Numbered from the stretch's first letter, positions 52,998 through 61,431 are shown. The stretch is 64,000 bases of DNA from DASWJZ01 sp963805325 (GCA_963805325.1 CAWDTS010000009.1:62001-126000); one strand, 5' to 3'. Numbers and translations are program-made. Notes: generated from the letters alone by a model not told the origin.

Positions 52998-53894
52998 AGA
53001 CGGATTCGCGAGTCAAGTGGCGCGCCAGAGGAGAGCGCTCTCCGCTGGAGCATCGAGCGTCGCCTTGCGTTCATCGAGGAGCGCCTGTTCTGGCTTGGCG
53101 AGGTCAATCGCGGCGATCTGACCCAGCGGTTCAGCGTTTCTCCCAGCCAGGCGTCGAAGGACATCGCCCGCTATCTCGAGCTTTCGCCTTCGGGCCTGTG
53201 CTACGATAAGTCCGCCAAACGCTATGTGGCGAACGAGGATTTCCGCCCCGCGATCGCAACGCCCAACGCTTCGCGGTTTCTGGGGGAACTGCGGCTCGCC
53301 GACCTCGGCATTGTCCCAACCGACGGAACGTTTCTCGGTGCGGGGATCCCGTTCGATGCCGCGCCCGTGCCGGAGCGCAGGATTGATGCCTATGTGCTTC
53401 GCGCCGTGCTCGGCGCCATCCGCGAACGGCGGAGCCTTTCTGTGACTTATCAATCGATGAGCCGCGAAAAGCCTGCCAGGCGCTCGATAAGTCCGCACGC
53501 ACTCGCCTTCGACGGCTTCCGTTGGCACACGCGCGCTTTCGACGCCGAGAGCGCGAGCTTCCGGGACTTCGTGATCGGCAGGATCAGCAAGCCGAAGCCA
53601 GATCGACAGCCGCCCGTGCCGGCATCGGAGGATGCCGATTGGGTAACATTCGTCGATCTTGTGATCGGCCCGCATCCGCGCCTGACTCCGGCACAGACGC
53701 GCGCCATATCGCTCGACTATGGGCTCGGTCGCGGCACGGTCCGACTGCGCGTCCGACGGGCCCTTCTCTACTATGCTTTGAAACGCCTCGGGCTCGACGT
53801 TCCACCCGACACCCGGCCGCCACATGAACAGCACATCGTTCTGTTGAATCGGGACGAGGTTTTCGGGCTGGCGGTGTCGCCGGCGCAGGTCTAG
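52983..53894 (+). CDS. WYL-domain transcriptional regulator (CapW/BrxR-like)
   Basis: 303 aa. Residues about 20-90 form a winged helix (RWSIERRLAFIEERLFWLGEVNRGDLTQRFSVSPSQASKDIARYLEL); residues about 145-200 the WYL domain (SVTYQSMSREKPARRSISPHALAFDGFRWHTRAFDAESASFRDFVIGRI) and the rest a WCX-like C-terminal domain. This order and the YQSMSR...SPHALAFDGFRWH pattern match CapW/BrxR regulators, which control phage-defence systems (CBASS, BREX). No recognised defence gene is adjacent here, so its target is unknown. Starts within a tandem repeat that may be its operator. Confidence 0.85.
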   Translation: MVGKTRRIRESSGAPEESALRWSIERRLAFIEERLFWLGEVNRGDLTQRFSVSPSQASKDIARYLELSPSGLCYDKSAKRYVANEDFRPAIATPNASRFLGELRLADLGIVPTDGTFLGAGIPFDAAPVPERRIDAYVLRAVLGAIRERRSLSVTYQSMSREKPARRSISPHALAFDGFRWHTRAFDAESASFRDFVIGRISKPKPDRQPPVPASEDADWVTFVDLVIGPHPRLTPAQTRAISLDYGLGRGTVRLRVRRALLYYALKRLGLDVPPDTRPPHEQHIVLLNRDEVFGLAVSPAQV

Positions 53895-53929
53895 CGCCGA
53901 CAACTCGAACGCTCGATTCCATCAAGGGA

Positions 53930-54280
53930 TCAGTCGGGCTCAACCTTCACCGCGTCATTGCCCGAGCCGAAGGCTTCGCCGCTGGGCGTCGCCGGGGTCT
54001 CGGCGCTCAATTCGGGGCGCGGCTCGCCGATCTTGTAGACGGCGAGGATTTCATCGGTCGCCGTATTGCGCAAAGCGTTGAACCAGCGGCGGCAGCCGGC
54101 CTGATGGTTCCAGCGCTCGGCGAAGATGCCCTTCGGGTTGGTGCGCAGAAAGACGTAGCCCGCCCACTCCTCGTCGCTCATCGCTTCGGACTGCGTCGGC
54201 CGCGCGATATGTGCCTCGCCCCCATAGGCAAAGTCGGAGATGTCGCGCTCGCCACAATAGGGACAGCGGATCAGGAACAT
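53930..54280 (-). CDS. soxD: Sarcosine oxidase delta subunit (second copy)
   Basis: 116 aa from ATG 54280 (MFLIRCPYCGERDISDFAYGGEAHIARPTQ). Zinc-ribbon-like CPYCGERD, WAGYVFLRTNPKGIFAERWNHQAGCRRWFNALRNTATDEIL. It has a longer acidic C-terminal tail than the first copy. Transcribed after soxB (54486-55736), but a 148-bp palindromic repeat separates them by 205 bp, whereas the first soxB-soxD pair is 1 bp apart. Its soxA/soxG partners are at 25871-29501. Confidence 0.93.
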   Translation of the reverse strand: MFLIRCPYCGERDISDFAYGGEAHIARPTQSEAMSDEEWAGYVFLRTNPKGIFAERWNHQAGCRRWFNALRNTATDEILAVYKIGEPRPELSAETPATPSGEAFGSGNDAVKVEPD

Positions 54281-54313
54281 GGAACGCTCTCTTCTCCTGC
54301 ACTTTCCTCCCCG

Positions 54314-54461
54314 TTTGTCATCCCGCAAGCGGCGCGAAGCAGCGCTGTGCGGGACCCATGAAGACTGCGACCCGACGATTGGGGCAGGCGGTCATGCCTG
54401 CCCGCCTGCGCCGCGTTCATGGGTCCCGGCCTTGGACTGACGGCAAAGCGGGGATGACAAA
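54314..54461. repeat. Palindromic dispersed repeat, copy 1 (148 bp)
   Basis: Terminal inverted repeats TTTGTCATCCC (54314-54324) / GGGATGACAAA (54451-54461) and inner perfect 12-bp repeats GGGACCCATGAA (54351-54362) / TTCATGGGTCCC (54416-54427). A second copy of the same plan is at 62565-62716. It lies between soxB and soxD. Confidence 0.8.
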
Positions 54462-54485
54462 TGGAAAGGACGTGAGGCGTCATCC

Positions 54486-55736
54486 TCAATGCGCCACCGC
54501 CGCTGCGCCATGCTCGGCGACGAGCGCGCCGGTCGCGAAGCGCTCCAGCGTGAAGGGCGCGGCGATTCTGTTCGGCTCATCTTTCGCCACGAGGTCGGCA
54601 AAGGCATGGCCGGAGCCGGGCGTCGCTTTCCACCCACCGGTGCCCCAGCCGCCGTTGATGTAGAAGCCCTTGACCGGCGTCTTGGAGATGATCGGGCTGG
54701 CGTCCGGGCAGACATCGACGATGCCCCCCCACTGCCGCATCATGCGGAGCCGCGAGGTGAACGGGAAAAGCTCGATCAGCGCCGCCATCTGGTGCTCGAT
54801 GATGTCGAGCGAGCCGCGCTGCGTGTAACTCACATAAGGGTCGATGCCGGCACCAATCACGAGTTCGCCCTTGTCCGACTGGCTGACATAGACATGCACC
54901 GCGTTCGACATGACGACACAGGGCAGGATCGGCTTGATCGGCTCCGACACCAGCGCCTGCAGCGGATGGCTCTCAATCGGGAGCTTCAGCCCGACCATTT
55001 TCGCGATGACGCTCGTGTGCCCGGCGGTGACGCAGGCGACCTTCTCCGTGCGGATCGTGCCCTTCGTGGTCTCGACGCCCGTTACCGCGCCGGCCTCCGT
55101 CAGGATCGCCGTCACCTCGCATTGCTGGATGATGTCGACGCCCATCGAATCCGCCGCGCGCGCGTAGCCCCAGACCACGGCGTCGTGGCGGTTGACGCCG
55201 CCGGAGCGTTGCAGCGTCGCGCCGAGAACCGGATAGCGCGCCGACTTCGCAATCGAGATGGGCGGGCAGAAATCCTTCACCCCATCCGGCTCGAGCCATT
55301 CGGCGTCGATGCCGTTCAGCCGGTTCGCCTCGACCCGGCGCTTCAGCTGGCGCGCCTCGCCCTCGTCATGCGCGAGGTTCAGGACGCCGCGGTGGCTCAT
55401 CATGATGTTGAAGTCGAGTTCGCGACCGAGCGTCTTCCAGAGGTCGAGCGCGTGCTGATAGATCGCGGCGCTCTCGTCGTTCAGATAGTTCGAGCGGATC
55501 ACCGTCGTGTTGCGGCCGGAATTGCCGCCGCCGATCCAGCCCTTCTCGATCACCGCGATGTTCTTCAGTCCGTGGAGCCTGGCGAGATAATAGGCCGTCG
55601 CGAGCCCGTGCCCTCCCCCGCCGATAACGACAGCATCGTAGCTCGCCTTCGGCTCCGGAAAGCGCCAGGCGGGTTGCCAGCCCTGATGGCCGCGGAGCCC
55701 TTCGCGGAAAAGCGAGATGATGTTGTAGCGCTGCAT
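54486..55736 (-). CDS. soxB: Sarcosine oxidase beta subunit (second copy), intact
   Basis: 416 aa, start MQRYNIISLFREGLRGHQGWQPAWRFPEPKASYDAVVIGGGGHGLATAYYLARLHG, typical for SoxB. FAD site GGGGHGLATA, GRNTTVIRSNYLNDESAAIYQHAL, MMSHRGVLNLAHDEGEARQLKRR, ESHPLQALVSEPIKPIL, YVSQSDKGELVIGAGIDPYVSYTQRG and WGGIVDVCPDASPIISKTPVKGFYINGGWGTGGWKATPGSG. No frameshift. A partial TGTCGC-type box lies 56 bp upstream (55792-55806). Confidence 0.96.
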   Translation of the reverse strand: MQRYNIISLFREGLRGHQGWQPAWRFPEPKASYDAVVIGGGGHGLATAYYLARLHGLKNIAVIEKGWIGGGNSGRNTTVIRSNYLNDESAAIYQHALDLWKTLGRELDFNIMMSHRGVLNLAHDEGEARQLKRRVEANRLNGIDAEWLEPDGVKDFCPPISIAKSARYPVLGATLQRSGGVNRHDAVVWGYARAADSMGVDIIQQCEVTAILTEAGAVTGVETTKGTIRTEKVACVTAGHTSVIAKMVGLKLPIESHPLQALVSEPIKPILPCVVMSNAVHVYVSQSDKGELVIGAGIDPYVSYTQRGSLDIIEHQMAALIELFPFTSRLRMMRQWGGIVDVCPDASPIISKTPVKGFYINGGWGTGGWKATPGSGHAFADLVAKDEPNRIAAPFTLERFATGALVAEHGAAAVAH

Positions 55737-55821
55737 GCTTCCGGTTTAGGGGCGGGGGCGCGCCAGAGCAATCGCCGGAGCGGCAGGCGGATGTCGCAGG
55801 GCTGCTCTCAACTCCCGGGCC

Positions 55822-56694
55822 TCAGTCCCAGAGGATGCGGCGGTAGGCGCGGTCGCGGAGCCGCGTTGGAACAAGCGGAACGAACAGCAGGATGGCCTTT
55901 GCTGCGAGGCCGGGCGCATAGGCCGGCCGAGGGTTCGCTGCGGTCGCCGCCTTCAGGATGACCTTCGCCACGTCTTCCGCCGACACGGAAAGTGCGCTTC
56001 CGTCCGTCATCGTGCGCTGCATCAGCTGTCTTAGCCGCAGCTTGAATCTCGCATAGGGGTCGTCGGCGCCGCTTGTGGGAATGCTCCCGAACATCTTCTC
56101 CTGGAACCGCGTCAGGACCGGCCCGGGCATGATGTTCACGACCTTGATCCCGAACGGCGCCACCTCCGGCCGGAGCGAGCCAACGATCGCCTCAACTGCG
56201 AATTTCGAGGCATGGTAGGCCCCAGCACCCGGCAGGATCACCCGCCCCGCCGTCGAGCCGAGATTGATCACGCGGCCGTGACCTGCACGCCGCATCCCGG
56301 GCAGCACGAGTTGCGTCATACGGATGAGCCCGAAGACGTTGGTATCGAATTCCTTGCGGACGGCCGCGATGTCGATCTCCTCGATCGGGCCGTGCACCGG
56401 GTAGCCGGCATTGTTGACGAGCACGCCGACCGCGCCGAAGCGCGCTTCGACGGCGGCGACCCCGGCACGCATGCTTTCCTCGTCGGTCACGTCGAGACGC
56501 AGCGTCTCGCAGCCAGCCGCGCGCAGATCCTCTATGTCATCGAGATTGCGCGCGGTGGCGAAGGTCGGGAAGCCGGCGCCGAGAAAGACGCGCGCCACCG
56601 CCTTCCCGATGCCGCTTGAGCAGCCGGTAATCAGGACGGCGCATTCGGAATTCTTTGGGCGCGGCAGCGGCATCGGCACCAGATTGCGCCCCAT
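55822..56694 (-). CDS. Short-chain dehydrogenase/reductase
   Basis: 290 aa. Classical SDR: TGCSSGIGKAVARVFLGAG (NAD(P) loop TGxxxGxG), NNAGYP, INLGSTAGRVILPGAGAYHASKFAVEAIVGSLRPEV with Ser and YxxxK, and IMPGPVLTRF. The Arg-rich LRRILWD end and hydrophobic ILLFVPLVPTRLRD near the C-terminus suggest membrane association, as in oxidoreductases of the RDH/DltE type. Substrate unknown. Same strand as soxB but separated by 85 bp. Confidence 0.88.
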   Translation of the reverse strand: MGRNLVPMPLPRPKNSECAVLITGCSSGIGKAVARVFLGAGFPTFATARNLDDIEDLRAAGCETLRLDVTDEESMRAGVAAVEARFGAVGVLVNNAGYPVHGPIEEIDIAAVRKEFDTNVFGLIRMTQLVLPGMRRAGHGRVINLGSTAGRVILPGAGAYHASKFAVEAIVGSLRPEVAPFGIKVVNIMPGPVLTRFQEKMFGSIPTSGADDPYARFKLRLRQLMQRTMTDGSALSVSAEDVAKVILKAATAANPRPAYAPGLAAKAILLFVPLVPTRLRDRAYRRILWD

Positions 56695-56763
56695 TGATTA
56701 CCAATCCAACTCGTCAGGAATCGGGCGGCGGGCGCCAGCGAAGAGTGCTACGTTTAGAGCATC

Positions 56764-57309
56764 ATGAACGTTACCGGATTCGCGCTTTTTGACACACCTA
56801 TTGGCCGCTGCGCCGTCGCCTGGGGCGCGCATGGGATTGTCGGCATGGAGTTGCCCGGCGCTGACGACGCGAAGACGCGCAAGCGCCTTTCCCGCCGCAA
56901 CCCGGGCCTTGACGAGGCCGCGCCGCCGCCTGACATCCGCGACGCCATCGATCGCATCGTCGCGCTTCTGTCCGGCGAGCCAGCGGACCTCGGCGACATC
57001 CCGCTCGACATGCGGAGCGTCACCCCATTCGAACAGAAGGTTTACGCCATTGCGCGACAGATTCCGCCGGGCGAGACGCTGACCTACGGCGATATCGCGG
57101 GAAGGCTCGGCGACAAGCTCCTGTCGCGCGACGTCGGCCAGGCGATGGGCAGGAACCCCTTTCCGATCGTCGTGCCGTGCCACCGCGTCGTCGCGGCGAA
57201 CGGCAAGCTCGGCGGCTTTTCCGCGCCCGGCGGCGTCGACACGAAGCTCAAGATGCTGGCCATCGAGGGCGCGGCCGAGGCGGCTCAGCGCAGCCTTTTC
57301 GACGTTTAG
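56764..57309 (+). CDS. ogt: Methylated-DNA--[protein]-cysteine S-methyltransferase
   Basis: 181 aa, usual Ogt length. N-terminal ribonuclease H-like domain (FALFDTPIGRCAVAWGAHGIVGMELPG), then the DNA-binding domain TPFEQKVYAIARQIPPGETLTYGDIAGRLGDKLLSRDVGQAMGRNPFPIVVPCHRVVAANGKLGGFSAPGG with the acceptor Cys in PCHRV. Repairs O6-alkylguanine by suicide transfer. Divergent from the SDR gene, with 69 bp between them. Confidence 0.95.
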   Translation: MNVTGFALFDTPIGRCAVAWGAHGIVGMELPGADDAKTRKRLSRRNPGLDEAAPPPDIRDAIDRIVALLSGEPADLGDIPLDMRSVTPFEQKVYAIARQIPPGETLTYGDIAGRLGDKLLSRDVGQAMGRNPFPIVVPCHRVVAANGKLGGFSAPGGVDTKLKMLAIEGAAEAAQRSLFDV

Positions 57310-57409
57310 CATTCGCACAGCAGCCTGAAAGGCCGCCGCTGGACAGTTTTCTGTCTCAACCCTAGGCTTCCATCGGAGCGGGGCTCGACTCGGGTCCTGG
57401 AGGCCTTCG

Positions 57410-58562
57410 ATGTTCAGCGGAAAGCGCGAAGTTGAGCGCCGGGTCGCGTCTCGGCTCGGGTGGGCTTTGCTGTTTGCAATCGCCTTTGGGCCGGTCGTCG
57501 GCGCCCAGGAACAGGGATTGCAGATCGTCGGCTTCGACGGTGCGAAGCAGAAATATCTCCTGGGCGAATTCGGCCTCGACGAGTTCAGCTGTGCCGAAGG
57601 GCGCTTCTCGCTGCGTGCCGATTCGATCGACGTCGGCCGCACGCTCTCCCTCAGCCTGACCGACGAGCTTGGTAGCGGCGCATCGAACTCGTTCAGCGCC
57701 GAAGGGACACCGACTGCGTTTCATGGCGTCAAGGTCTGGCGCTACGCGATCAACCCCTTCCCTTTCCAACAACGGCCGGGGCCGCTGACACTCTTCGCGC
57801 CGATGGACGAGAAGAACTCCGTCTCCGTCGACAGCCACGATCTTTGCCCGGGCCACGGCTTCCTGCCCAACATGATCTGGGTCGTCGCCGACCCGACGCA
57901 GGCCGACGCATTCGAGGCATGGCTCGTGAAGAAGAAATACGCGATCGCGACGCCGCCGTCGGAGACCGGGCTGAACAATCTCTGGGTGATCAAGGTGCCG
58001 GCCGGCCAGGAGAACCTGGCCCTGCAGGCGATGCGCAAGGAGAAATGGTTCATCGACGCGAAGCGCTATTCGGCCGGCGCCGGACCGGAAGACATCTACG
58101 TCGATTTTCCCAACAACGACACGTTCCAGATGTCCGCCTCGCAGAAGAACGCGCGGCAAGCCCTCGGGGCAGCCCTGCATGCCACGTTCGGCGACGCATT
58201 CGAGTTCGAACAATCTCACCGATATTCTCGGTACATATTTCGAGTGGCACTTCCTGGAGCCGGCAAGCACTGTCCTCCCCGATGATAGCCGCTTCAACGG
58301 CCGCTGGCTGGAGGCCGATCTCCGCTTCCTGTTCTCGCCCGAGCCGGAAGGACATTGGTTCGTCCTGATCCAGGCGGCGGACGGCTATCTTCCGCGCTGG
58401 GACCGGGCGACGCCGCCGCCGACCGCGCATGTCCATCAGGCGCATCTCGACAAGGACGGCGGCGACGAGATGAGCGACTTCACCGTCCTCTTCGCGCTCC
58501 AGAACAGGATCGCGACCGCCTTCGCGGACCAGTGGAACGGCGAGGCCTATACGAGGGACTGA
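57410..58562 (+). CDS. Secreted protein of unknown function, frameshifted
   Basis: About 383 aa after repair. A signal peptide (RLGWALLFAIAFGPVVGAQ) lies near residues 15-33. The body has no motif I recognise; notable stretches are IVGFDGAKQKYLLGEFGLDEFSCAEGRFSL, PMDEKNSVSVDSHDLCPGHGFLPNMIWVVADPTQADAFEAWLVKKKYAIATPPSETGLNNLW. One extra base near 58208 breaks the frame; the repaired end reads NNLTDILGTYFEWHFLEPASTVLPDDSRFNGRWLEADLRFLFSPEPEGHWFVLIQAADG. Followed 33 bp later by a small membrane protein gene. Confidence 0.6.
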
Positions 58563-58595
58563 TCTCGTCTCAGCAATTCCATCGAGGAGCATAGG

Positions 58596-59034
58596 ATGCG
58601 CGAAAATACCGTTCGCACCCTGGTCGGGTGGATCATCATCCTTGGACACCTGACGCTGATAGGGATCGTGCTGATCGCGCTTCCCGCCAAGCTCGACCGG
58701 CCCAAGATCGTGACGCTGCTTTTGACCCTCGGCCCGGTGGCGACGGCCTATTTCGCCGCGGTGGTGAAGACTTTCATCCGCTCCGGAAAATCGTTCGCCG
58801 CCGGCCGGCCGGTCAACATGAACTACGCCGTCGTCGCCATCTCTGATCCCGACGCTCTTCCTCGCGGCGCTCGCGTGGATGATCCTCTCCTACCCATCCG
58901 ACCTCGCCGGCGACGTCGAGTCCCTGCAGCAATGGATCGCGGGGCTTGAGACGGCGCTCGGCGGGACGGTAGGCTTCATCGTCGCGGAAATCTTCCCTGA
59001 CTCAAGGGAGGGCGATGCGCAGGCGTCGGCGTGA
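58596..59034 (+). CDS. Small membrane protein of unknown function, frameshifted
   Basis: 145 aa after repair. Helices: VGWIIILGHLTLIGIVLIALPA and IVTLLLTLGPVATAYFAAVVKTFI in the first half; an extra base near 58845 breaks the frame after NMNYAVVAI, and the repaired end gives LIPTLFLAALAWMILSYPSD, then ETALGGTVGFIVAEIFPDSREGDAQ. A GAGGAGCATAGG ribosome site precedes the ATG. Probably co-transcribed with the secreted protein 33 bp upstream. No family recognised. Confidence 0.6.
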
Positions 59035-59049
59035 ACTGGCGCGCCTTGC

Positions 59050-59610
59050 TCAAGGCGTAACCATGAAGGGCAGCGACATCCCGGCCGCGTAGTGACCGGG
59101 CACGTTGCAGATCAGAAGGTAGTTGCCGGCCGGCAGGTCGAGCGAGATCGCTTTTGAGGCGTTCGGCGACAGTTCGCCGGTCTCGCCCATCGACTTGATC
59201 TGGTTCTCCACGACGATCTGGTTCGTGTAGTCGTAGGGGAGCGGTGCGTCCGGCAAATCCACGGCGACGACGAGCATTTCGTGAATGACGCTGCGCGACC
59301 AGTTGGTGACGTCGAAATCGACCTCGCCTGCCTTCACTGTCGTCGTGTCGGCGCGGAGTGTCATCATGCCGCCCATCATACCGCCGCCCGGGCCGCCGCC
59401 GCCGCCCATCATACCGCCACCACCCATCATGCCGCCGCGGCCCATCATGCCGAAGCCGCCGCCCGAACCTGGGCCGCCGGCACCGAAGGGGGCAGCAGCA
59501 GACATGTCGAAGAGCGCCACCTTCACCTTGGTAGCCGCGTCTGCGACGGCCGGGAAGGCGAGGATAGAAAGGGCGAGTGCGCCTGCGGCGAGACGGGAGA
59601 AACGGGTCAT
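59050..59610 (-). CDS. Cupredoxin-like periplasmic protein with Gly/Met-rich insertion
   Basis: 186 aa from ATG 59610 (MTRFSRLAAGALALSILAFPAVADA, signal peptide). After KVKVALFDMSA comes an inserted low-complexity stretch (about residues 45-85) dominated by Gly with MMG repeats. The beta-barrel follows: EVDFDVTNWSRSVIHEMLVVAV (first His), and LPAGNYLLICNVPGHYAAGMSLPFMV with the Cys-x4-His-x4-Met of type 1 copper sites. Probably a small copper electron carrier or copper-handling protein. An FNR-type box lies 58 bp upstream of its start. Confidence 0.75.
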   Translation of the reverse strand: MTRFSRLAAGALALSILAFPAVADAATKVKVALFDMSAAAPFGAGGPGSGGGFGMMGRGGMMGGGGMMGGGGGPGGGMMGGMMTLRADTTTVKAGEVDFDVTNWSRSVIHEMLVVAVDLPDAPLPYDYTNQIVVENQIKSMGETGELSPNASKAISLDLPAGNYLLICNVPGHYAAGMSLPFMVTP

Positions 59611-59667
59611 GGCGTCGGGCTCCAATGGATCAGGAAACCGACGCTAGACTCAACCAATGGAGGCGCC

Positions 59668-59681
59668 TTGATGTGCATCAA
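59668..59681. promoter_or_regulatory. FNR/Dnr-type box TTGAT-GTGC-ATCAA
   Basis: Perfect match to the TTGAT-N4-ATCAA consensus, 58 bp upstream of the cupredoxin ATG on the minus strand. That spacing would place the box near -41.5 with a leader of about 23 bases, the position used by FNR-family activators. Confidence 0.65.
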
Positions 59682-59714
59682 ACCGTCCAGGCCACACGGA
59701 AACGTGAGACCTGA

Positions 59715-61397
59715 TCAGAAAAGCCCCTCGACCAGCCCGTCCTTGTCCAACCCGATCGTCTCCGCCGCCGGCGCCTTCGGCAGGCCAGGCATTGTCATGA
59801 TCTCCCCGCAGATCGCGACGACGAAGCCGGCGCCTGCGGAAAGCCGCACCTCGCGGATCGGCACGACATGGTTCTTCGGCGCGCCGCGGAGGTTCGGATC
59901 GGTGGAGAACGAATACTGCGTCTTCGCCATGCAGATCGGCAGCTTCGAATAGCCCTCCTCGTCCCAGGCCTTGAGCTGGTCGCGGATCTTCTTGTCGGCA
60001 ACGGCCTCGTCGGCGCGATAGATGCGGGTCGCAATCTGCGTGATCTTCTCGAAGAGCGGCAGGTCGTCGTCGTAAAGCGGCGAGAACTGCGCGGCGCCAA
60101 ATTCGGCGAGCTTCACCACCGCTTTCGCCAGGTCCTCCGTGCCTTCAGAACCCTTCGCCCAATGCTCGCAGAGGATCGCCTCGACGCCGTGCGTCTTGGC
60201 GAACTCCTGCACGGCGGCGATTTCCTCTTTGGTGTCGGTCGTGAAATTGTTGATCGCAACGACGACCGGCACGCCGAACTGCTTCACGTTGTCGATGTGG
60301 CGGCCGAGATTGGCGCAGCCCTTCTTCAGCGCCTCGACGTTCGGCTTCGAAAGCGCGTCCTTGGCCACGCCGCCATGCATCTTGAGTGCGCGCACCGTCG
60401 CGACGATGACCGCTGCTGAAGGGCTAAGCCCGGCGGACCGGCATTTGATGTCGAAGAATTTCTCCGCGCCGAGGTCGGCTCCGAAGCCGGCTTCCGTGAC
60501 CACGTAGTCGGCGAGTTTCAGCGCCGTCTTCGTGGCCATCACCGAGTTGCAGCCATGCGCGATGTTGGCGAACGGCCCGCCGTGGATGAAGGCCGGATTG
60601 TTCTCCAGCGTCTGCACCAGGTTCGGCTGCATCGCCTTCATCAAGAGAACCGTCATCGCCCCGTCAGCCTTGAGGTCGCGCGCTGTCACTGCGCTCTTGT
60701 CGCGGCGGTAGCCGATGACGATGTTACCGATCCGCTTCTGCAGGTCGGCGATGTCGTTGGCGAGGCAAAGGATCGCCATGATCTCGGAGGCGACGGTGAT
60801 ATCGAACCCGCCTTCGCGCGGAAAACCGTTCGCGACGCCGCCTAGCGAGCAGACGATCTCGCGCAGCGCCCGGTCGTTCATGTCCATGACGCGCCGCCAG
60901 ACGATGCGGCGGGAATCGAGATCGAGCGCGTTCCCCCAATAGAGGTGGTTGTCGATCATCGCGGACAGCAGATTGTGCGCGGAGGTGATGGCGTGGAAAT
61001 CGCCGGTAAAGTGGAGGTTGATATCCTCCATCGGCACGACCTGCGCATAGCCGCCACCGGCCGCGCCCCCCTTCATGCCGAAGCAGGGCCCAAGCGAGGG
61101 CTCGCGCAGGCAGATCGCGGCGCGCTTGCCGATGCGGTTCAAGGCGTCGCCGAGGCCGACGGTCGTGGTCGTCTTCCCCTCGCCCGCCGGCGTCGGGTTG
61201 ATGGCGGTGACGAGGATCAGCTTGCCGTCCGGCCGGTCCTTCAGCGAGGCGATGAATTCGGCCGAGACCTTGGCCTTGTCGTTGCCGTAGGGCTCGAGGC
61301 TCTCCGCCGGAATGCCGAGCTTCGCGCCGATTTCGAGGATCGGGCGCTTCTGTGCGGCGCGGGCTATTTCGATGTCGCTTTTCACTTTCGCCGCCAT
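59715..61397 (-). CDS. fhs: Formate--tetrahydrofolate ligase
   Basis: 560 aa, full length. ATP-dependent synthesis of 10-formyl-THF from formate. P-loop TAINPTPAGEGKTTTTVGLGDALNRIG near residue 65, FGMKGGAAGGGYAQVVPMEDINLHFTGDFHAI, NNPAFIHGGPFANIAHGCNSV and the C-terminal ICGEIMTMPGLPKAPAAE. Fits a C1 network with sarcosine oxidase, which releases C1 units onto THF. Divergent from the GlxA-type regulator, with a palindrome in the shared promoter region. Confidence 0.97.
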   Translation of the reverse strand: MAAKVKSDIEIARAAQKRPILEIGAKLGIPAESLEPYGNDKAKVSAEFIASLKDRPDGKLILVTAINPTPAGEGKTTTTVGLGDALNRIGKRAAICLREPSLGPCFGMKGGAAGGGYAQVVPMEDINLHFTGDFHAITSAHNLLSAMIDNHLYWGNALDLDSRRIVWRRVMDMNDRALREIVCSLGGVANGFPREGGFDITVASEIMAILCLANDIADLQKRIGNIVIGYRRDKSAVTARDLKADGAMTVLLMKAMQPNLVQTLENNPAFIHGGPFANIAHGCNSVMATKTALKLADYVVTEAGFGADLGAEKFFDIKCRSAGLSPSAAVIVATVRALKMHGGVAKDALSKPNVEALKKGCANLGRHIDNVKQFGVPVVVAINNFTTDTKEEIAAVQEFAKTHGVEAILCEHWAKGSEGTEDLAKAVVKLAEFGAAQFSPLYDDDLPLFEKITQIATRIYRADEAVADKKIRDQLKAWDEEGYSKLPICMAKTQYSFSTDPNLRGAPKNHVVPIREVRLSAGAGFVVAICGEIMTMPGLPKAPAAETIGLDKDGLVEGLF

Positions 61398-61431
61398 GGC
61401 GCTACCTCCGGCTCCGGTGTCTGTTCCCTCT

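Noticed and set aside
54489..55961. 490-codon open frame on the plus strand opposite soxB
   Set aside because: Shadow of an intact SoxB gene; no recognisable domain.
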